A stretch of 7,888 bases of DNA, from assembly GCA_013329455.1 (NCBI GenBank), contig DUKF01000156.1, forward strand, positions 1 through 7,888. Reading direction: 5' to 3'. The notes below the pieces were generated by a model. That model was not told where the DNA came from and searched no databases. It was given only the letters and a program-made list of their open reading frames with translations. Below are positions 4,564-7,888 of the stretch, piece after piece (position 1 is the stretch's first letter; every line of letters starts with the position of its first letter). This stretch comes from Methanotrichaceae archaeon (GTDB lineage: Archaea; Halobacteriota; Methanosarcinia; Methanotrichales; Methanotrichaceae). The translations under genes and the position numbers were made by a program.

Positions 4564-6414
4564 TTGACCGAAGAGATCCTGATTTATCTGTCGACCATTT
4601 TGGTGCTTGGCATAGTGGCCCAGTGGCTGGCCTGGAGGTTGGGGCTCCCATCGATACTGATTTTGCTGATATTCGGCCTTGTGGCAGGCCCCGTCACCGG
4701 TTTTCTAGATCCTGACCAGATCCTCGGACCCCTTCTCGTGCCCCTGGTATCCCTGTCGGTGGCGGTGATCCTCTTTGAGGGCGGGCTGAACCTGAAGATC
4801 GACGAACTTCGTGAGATCGGGACCGTCGTCCGCAACCTGATAACTGTGGGAGTGCTGGTGACATGGGCGATGACGTCGGTGGCGGCATACCTCATCCTCG
4901 GGCTCGACGCCGACCTTGCGGTCCTATTCGGCTCGATCCTGGTGGTCACAGGCCCAACGGTCGTTTTGCCGATGCTTCTTCACGTCCGTCCAAGTGGAAG
5001 GGTCGGAAACATAGCGAAGTGGGAGGGGATCATGAACGACCCCATAGGAGCGATGCTGGCGGTTCTGGTCTTCCAGGCGATTTTGATGGGCGGAGCAGGA
5101 GGCGCGACGGCCGCAACATTCCTTGGGATTATGAAAACTGTCTTCATCGGGGTTCTGATCGGGGCCGCAGGCGAAATTTTCCTGGTCCAGTCTTTAAAAC
5201 GCTACTGGATCCCCGACTACCTCCAAAACCCTGCGGCTCTGATGGTGGTGGTTACCGTCTTCACCATCTCGGAGCAGTTCCAGATCGAGTCGGGCCTTCT
5301 CGCCGTGACGGTGATGGGGGTGGTCCTGGCCAACCAGAAGGCCGTCGCCGTCAAGCACATAATCGAATTCAAGGAGAACCTGAGAGTGCTCTTGATAGCC
5401 GCCCTATTCATCGTCCTTGCTGGAAGGCTATCGATCGCGGACCTGGACTACATCGACGGGTATAGCCTCTTATTTCTCGGAATTCTCATGCTGATAATTC
5501 GGCCCGTCGCCGTCATCGTCTCCACCTGGCGTGCAAAGCTTAGGTGGCAGGAGCTGGTCTTTTTGTCCTGGATGGCCCCACGTGGGATCGTGGCGGCGTC
5601 AGTATCCTCGGTCTTCGCCTTAAGGCTCGCCGAGGAAGGGTTCGCCCAGGCCGAGGTGCTGGCGCCTCTCACCTTCTTTGTGATCATCGGGACCGTGGCG
5701 ATATACGGAATCGGTGCAGCTCCCCTGGCCTGCTGGCTGGGCATCGCCCAGTCGAATCCCCAGGGCATCCTCATCGTCGGTGCACATTCCTGGGGCAGAA
5801 AGATCGCCCTGAAGCTCCAGGAGGCAGGGGTGAGGGTCCTAGTCGTCGACTCCAACTACAGCCAGATATCCGAGGCTTATGAGGCCGGGCTTCCCACTTA
5901 TCACGGGAACATCATGGCAGATCACGCCCTCGAGGAGATCGATCTTGAAGGGATGGGGTATCTGATGGCTCTCACATCCAATGACAAGGCCAATTCATTG
6001 ATATCCTACCACTTTTCGGGAATTTTCGGAAGGGCGAAAGTCTATCAGCTAGCCCCGGTGACGGAGGCCTACCGGGGAAAAGAGGTGATCCCGCCAGCAC
6101 ACCTCCGGGGGAGGTTCCTCTTTGGAAGAGAGGTCACCCTCTCGTATCTCGCCCAGCGGTTCGAGGCCGGATCCACCATCGAGAGCTTCAGGCTGACTGA
6201 GGACTTTGATTACGAAGATTTTAAGAACTGTTACGGTAAGTTGGCGATACCGATGTTCCTCGTCGGTGAGACCGGAAACCTATACTTCTTCACCGTCGAA
6301 GAGAAGCGGTTCACCCCAAGGCCCGGACAGACTCTGATCGCCCTCATAAACCCCAGTGGGAGGGAGACCGAGGGCTGCGGTCCAAAAGACCAGACGTATC
6401 CTGAAGAGCTCTAA
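4564..6414 (+). CDS. CPA1 (NhaP-type) cation/proton antiporter with TrkA-N/RCK-like C-terminal domain
   Basis: A 616-residue membrane antiporter that probably exchanges Na+ or K+ for H+. Residues 1-390 hold about 13 hydrophobic segments. Family landmarks are FEGGLNL (71-77), the TGPTVV stretch (129-134), the EGIMNDP segment (154-160) with the Asn-Asp pair expected to take part in ion exchange, and SWMAPRGIVAA (335-345). Residues 400-500 are a Rossmann/TrkA-N-like domain: a beta strand, the loop GAHSWG (406-411), and Asp429 at the end of the second strand. About 540-596 resemble a TrkA-C fold. Such domains gate transporters in response to nucleotides. The glycine loop has His408 where the middle Gly of GxGxxG would be. 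I chose TTG 4564, directly before the TEEILIYLS segment of TM1 and 7 nt after GGTG. The frame is open back to a TTG at 4480, but that lies inside the copy B hairpin arm and adds 28 unconvincing residues. The substrate ion cannot be read from the sequence. Confidence 0.9.
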   Translation: MTEEILIYLSTILVLGIVAQWLAWRLGLPSILILLIFGLVAGPVTGFLDPDQILGPLLVPLVSLSVAVILFEGGLNLKIDELREIGTVVRNLITVGVLVTWAMTSVAAYLILGLDADLAVLFGSILVVTGPTVVLPMLLHVRPSGRVGNIAKWEGIMNDPIGAMLAVLVFQAILMGGAGGATAATFLGIMKTVFIGVLIGAAGEIFLVQSLKRYWIPDYLQNPAALMVVVTVFTISEQFQIESGLLAVTVMGVVLANQKAVAVKHIIEFKENLRVLLIAALFIVLAGRLSIADLDYIDGYSLLFLGILMLIIRPVAVIVSTWRAKLRWQELVFLSWMAPRGIVAASVSSVFALRLAEEGFAQAEVLAPLTFFVIIGTVAIYGIGAAPLACWLGIAQSNPQGILIVGAHSWGRKIALKLQEAGVRVLVVDSNYSQISEAYEAGLPTYHGNIMADHALEEIDLEGMGYLMALTSNDKANSLISYHFSGIFGRAKVYQLAPVTEAYRGKEVIPPAHLRGRFLFGREVTLSYLAQRFEAGSTIESFRLTEDFDYEDFKNCYGKLAIPMFLVGETGNLYFFTVEEKRFTPRPGQTLIALINPSGRETEGCGPKDQTYPEEL

Positions 6415-6448
6415 AAGGGCGACAATTCAAGGATAAAATGGAGTGTGT

Positions 6449-6470
6449 TGAGGGGATGATAGTCCCCTCA
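6449..6470. terminator. Hairpin between convergent antiporter and secreted-protein genes
   Basis: TGAGGGGA (6449-6456) and TCCCCTCA (6463-6470) form a perfect 8-bp stem with a 6-nt loop. The second arm contains the TGA stop codon of the minus-strand gene. An additional GCGAC (6419-6423) / GTCGC (6471-6475) pair could extend it. No T-tract follows on either strand, so a termination role is tentative; it may stabilise 3' ends. Confidence 0.4.
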
Positions 6471-7358
6471 GTCGCAAGCGCAGTCGAATACTCTTGACTC
6501 GCCCCACGAGGCGAGGTCGCAGGGATCGATGTCGGAGCATCCTCCGACGCAACATGATAGCCAGTCGGTCTTGTTCGTCTCGTTGGTGTAGACGAATTCC
6601 ATCTCGATCTTTCTATTTATGTCGTAGGTTCCACTGTACCTCTCCTCACCGAGGTTGATGACTTCTCCCCTGGAATCGGTCTGCCTGTACCTGAGGTCTG
6701 CGATCCCCGTCGAGTGAGACGTGATATCGTAGACGGTGGACCTGGTGGGCAGAACATCGGCGCTGATGATGGTATCGTTGGTGGCAACGACCGTGACATT
6801 CAGGCGGTCGAGCCTGAGGGCGACGGTCCTCTCCCTGGATAGTTCCTTGTTGTAAAGGAAGTTCGCACCGACGCTGTCGCCGTTGTTTCCGGCACAGTCC
6901 CGGTCGTTGATGTTCTTGCCGAGGTAGTCGATGGTCTTGCTGGCGTTGAGGGTGACAGGCCAGTTCTCCTCCAAAGTTATCGTCCAGACTTCGCTTCCCG
7001 CAGGCTTGGTGTAGGTCCGGTTCACGTCAGCCTCAGCCTCGGCCCGGAGCGTGATTATCTCATCGGAACTGTAAGTCCCCTCGAGAGCCGCGGTACGCTC
7101 TTTGAGCCGGACGTCGTTGGCATCGAGGTCGGCCATGCCCGAGTAGTAGGGAGAGAGGACCCTACCTGCGGGGGTGACGGTGATGGGGGCGATATCGCCC
7201 TCAACCGAGCCGCTGAAGTCGAAACCTATCGTTCCGCTCTGGCGGTGGATCCACCAGGACGAGCCGTCGGTGACGTTGTCCACGCCGAAAGTATACGAGG
7301 CGCCGGAGGCTGAAGATATCAGCCCCGCCAAGAGTAGCAAGGTTAATGCTTCTTTCAC
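6468..7358 (-). CDS. Secreted protein of unknown function with Cys-rich C-terminus
   Basis: I do not recognise this 296-residue protein. Residues 1-20 are a clear signal peptide (MKEALTLLLLAGLISSASGA), so it is exported. The mature part is rich in Thr, Ser, Asp and alternating hydrophobic residues, as in beta-sandwich surface proteins, and has seven N-x-S/T sequons (Asn28, 113, 138, 187, 194, 259, 262) that could be N-glycosylated. Seven cysteines are present: C155, then C269, C270, C274, C280, C293 and C295 packed into the last 28 residues, which suggests disulfides or a metal site. No C-terminal membrane anchor is visible. The start is GTG, 3 nt after the stop of the upstream beta-helix gene and 8 nt after a GGAGG in the end of that gene, so the two should be translationally coupled. 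The partner suggests a joint surface or extracellular role. Confidence 0.8.
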   Translation of the reverse strand: MKEALTLLLLAGLISSASGASYTFGVDNVTDGSSWWIHRQSGTIGFDFSGSVEGDIAPITVTPAGRVLSPYYSGMADLDANDVRLKERTAALEGTYSSDEIITLRAEAEADVNRTYTKPAGSEVWTITLEENWPVTLNASKTIDYLGKNINDRDCAGNNGDSVGANFLYNKELSRERTVALRLDRLNVTVVATNDTIISADVLPTRSTVYDITSHSTGIADLRYRQTDSRGEVINLGEERYSGTYDINRKIEMEFVYTNETNKTDWLSCCVGGCSDIDPCDLASWGESRVFDCACD

Positions 7359-7361
7359 TTT

Positions 7362-7888
7362 TTAGGCCTCCTCGATGTCGCTAGGGTTGTTTGCGAAAAC
7401 GTCGGTGTTGGTCAGTGTCATGGTGCCTTCGTTCCTGATGCCACCACCGAATTTACCGCAGTCGTATCCATACGCTGTGTTGTCAGTGATTGTGGTCCTT
7501 TTTATGTGCATCTCACCATCGTTCTTGATGCCGCCGCCACAATGGCCTGCGGTGTTATCAATGATGTCTGTCCGGATCACTTTCGCAGTACCCCACATGT
7601 TGTCGATCCCACCACCGCCATGTCCGGCGATGTTTCCGAGTATATCGCTGTCTTTCACGACGAGATTGGCAGAGGTTCCGTCATTTTTGATTCCGCCACC
7701 ACCGCGTCCGGCTTCGTTATTGGCGATCAGGCTGTTTAAGATCGTCATATCACCGACGTTCTTGAGACCTCCACCACAGTGACCTGCGTAGTTGTCCATA
7801 ACATCGGTTCGGATCACCTTTGCAGTGCCGCCCACATTGTCGATCCCGCCGCCGCCATGTCCGGCGATGTTTCCGAGTATATCGCTGT
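7362..7888 (-). CDS. Glycine-rich beta-helix repeat surface protein, 5' end outside window
   Basis: The C-terminal 174 codons or so of a larger gene. The frame stays open to the right edge with perfect repeat continuity, so the GTG at 7835 is not the start. The protein is made of 24-28 residue rungs of the type D-x-x-x-N-x-AG-x-GGGGI-x-N-x-G, as in right-handed beta-helix proteins of the Pmp/adhesin-like kind. Three rungs make a 79-residue unit beginning SDILGNIAGHGGGGIDN, and two such units are visible. The last rungs are more degenerate (YDCGKFGGGIRNEG), and the protein stops at NNPSDIEEA with no anchor or cap domain. Other residues of note are the regularly placed His/Cys in AGHCGGG. It is the first visible gene of a coupled pair with the secreted protein at 6468-7358. 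A cell-surface or adhesin-like role is inferred from the fold only. Confidence 0.8.
   Translation of the reverse strand, partial: SDILGNIAGHGGGGIDNVGGTAKVIRTDVMDNYAGHCGGGLKNVGDMTILNSLIANNEAGRGGGGIKNDGTSANLVVKDSDILGNIAGHGGGGIDNMWGTAKVIRTDIIDNTAGHCGGGIKNDGEMHIKRTTITDNTAYGYDCGKFGGGIRNEGTMTLTNTDVFANNPSDIEEA
7367..7371 (-). promoter_or_regulatory. Ribosome binding site inside the end of the beta-helix gene
   Basis: On the minus strand GGAGG overlaps the final codons (Glu-Glu-Ala) of the beta-helix gene and lies 8 nt before the GTG at 7358. It fixes that unusual start codon and shows coupling of the two genes. Confidence 0.75.
7564..7888 (-). repeat. Tandem 237-bp (79-codon) repeat unit
   Basis: Bases 7601-7651 match 7838-7888 at 49 of 51 positions, and the flanking stretch from 7564 matches 7801 onward more loosely, all at an offset of 237 bp without gaps. 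The unit encodes three beta-helix rungs. The near-identity of part of it at DNA level points to a recent duplication or ongoing gene conversion, and more units are likely beyond the right edge. Confidence 0.8.

Noticed and set aside
7362..7835. GTG at 7835 as start of the beta-helix gene
   Set aside because: The frame continues upstream to the window edge with the same repeat (SDILGNIAGHGGGGIDN), so the gene begins outside.

Overview
The window looks like a piece of chromosome from a methanogenic archaeon of the Methanosarcinales, with a Methanothrix (Methanosaeta)-like flavour. The grounds are a proteasome-activating nucleotidase (PAN), a NosD-type beta-helix protein with the C-terminal cap common in these methanogens, archaeal TATA/BRE promoters, a leaderless-looking promoter, GGAGG-type ribosome binding sites, TTG and GTG starts, and GC-rich coding sequence. 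The genus is an inference from gene style, not from a marker gene.

Layout, left to right: (1) the C-terminal three quarters of PAN (+), cut by the left edge and followed by a strong terminator-like hairpin; (2) a secreted NosD-like right-handed beta-helix protein (-), convergent with PAN; (3) a 177-bp divergent promoter region; (4) an MscS-family mechanosensitive channel (+), probably read from a leaderless mRNA; (5) the GTPase EngB (-), whose stop codon directly abuts the MscS stop; (6) a roughly 500-bp region without a protein gene that holds two direct copies of a TATA-box-plus-hairpin element, 206 bp apart, with a third complex hairpin between them; (7) a CPA1-type cation/proton antiporter fused to a TrkA-N/RCK-like domain (+); (8) a convergent two-gene unit (-) made of the C-terminal part of a repeat-rich beta-helix surface protein, cut by the right edge, and a translationally coupled secreted protein of unknown function.

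The most interesting part is 4181-4500. Each copy has a good archaeal promoter. Thirty bases after the TATA core begins an inverted repeat (GGCAAAAGTC ... GACTTTTGCC) whose arms enclose about 40 nt with a C-rich CCCTCCCTCC core. TATA box, both arms and a second short motif keep the same spacing in both copies, although the sequence between them has diverged. This is what a tandem pair of small-RNA genes would look like, each presenting a loop complementary to Shine-Dalgarno sequences. I do not recognise the family. The second copy also sits just upstream of the antiporter and could act as its leader.

Functionally the window mixes protein turnover (PAN), ribosome assembly (EngB), osmotic and ion homeostasis (MscS and the antiporter flanking the RNA region) and cell-surface proteins. 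Apart from the coupled pair at the right edge, gene direction alternates, so most genes here appear to be single transcription units.
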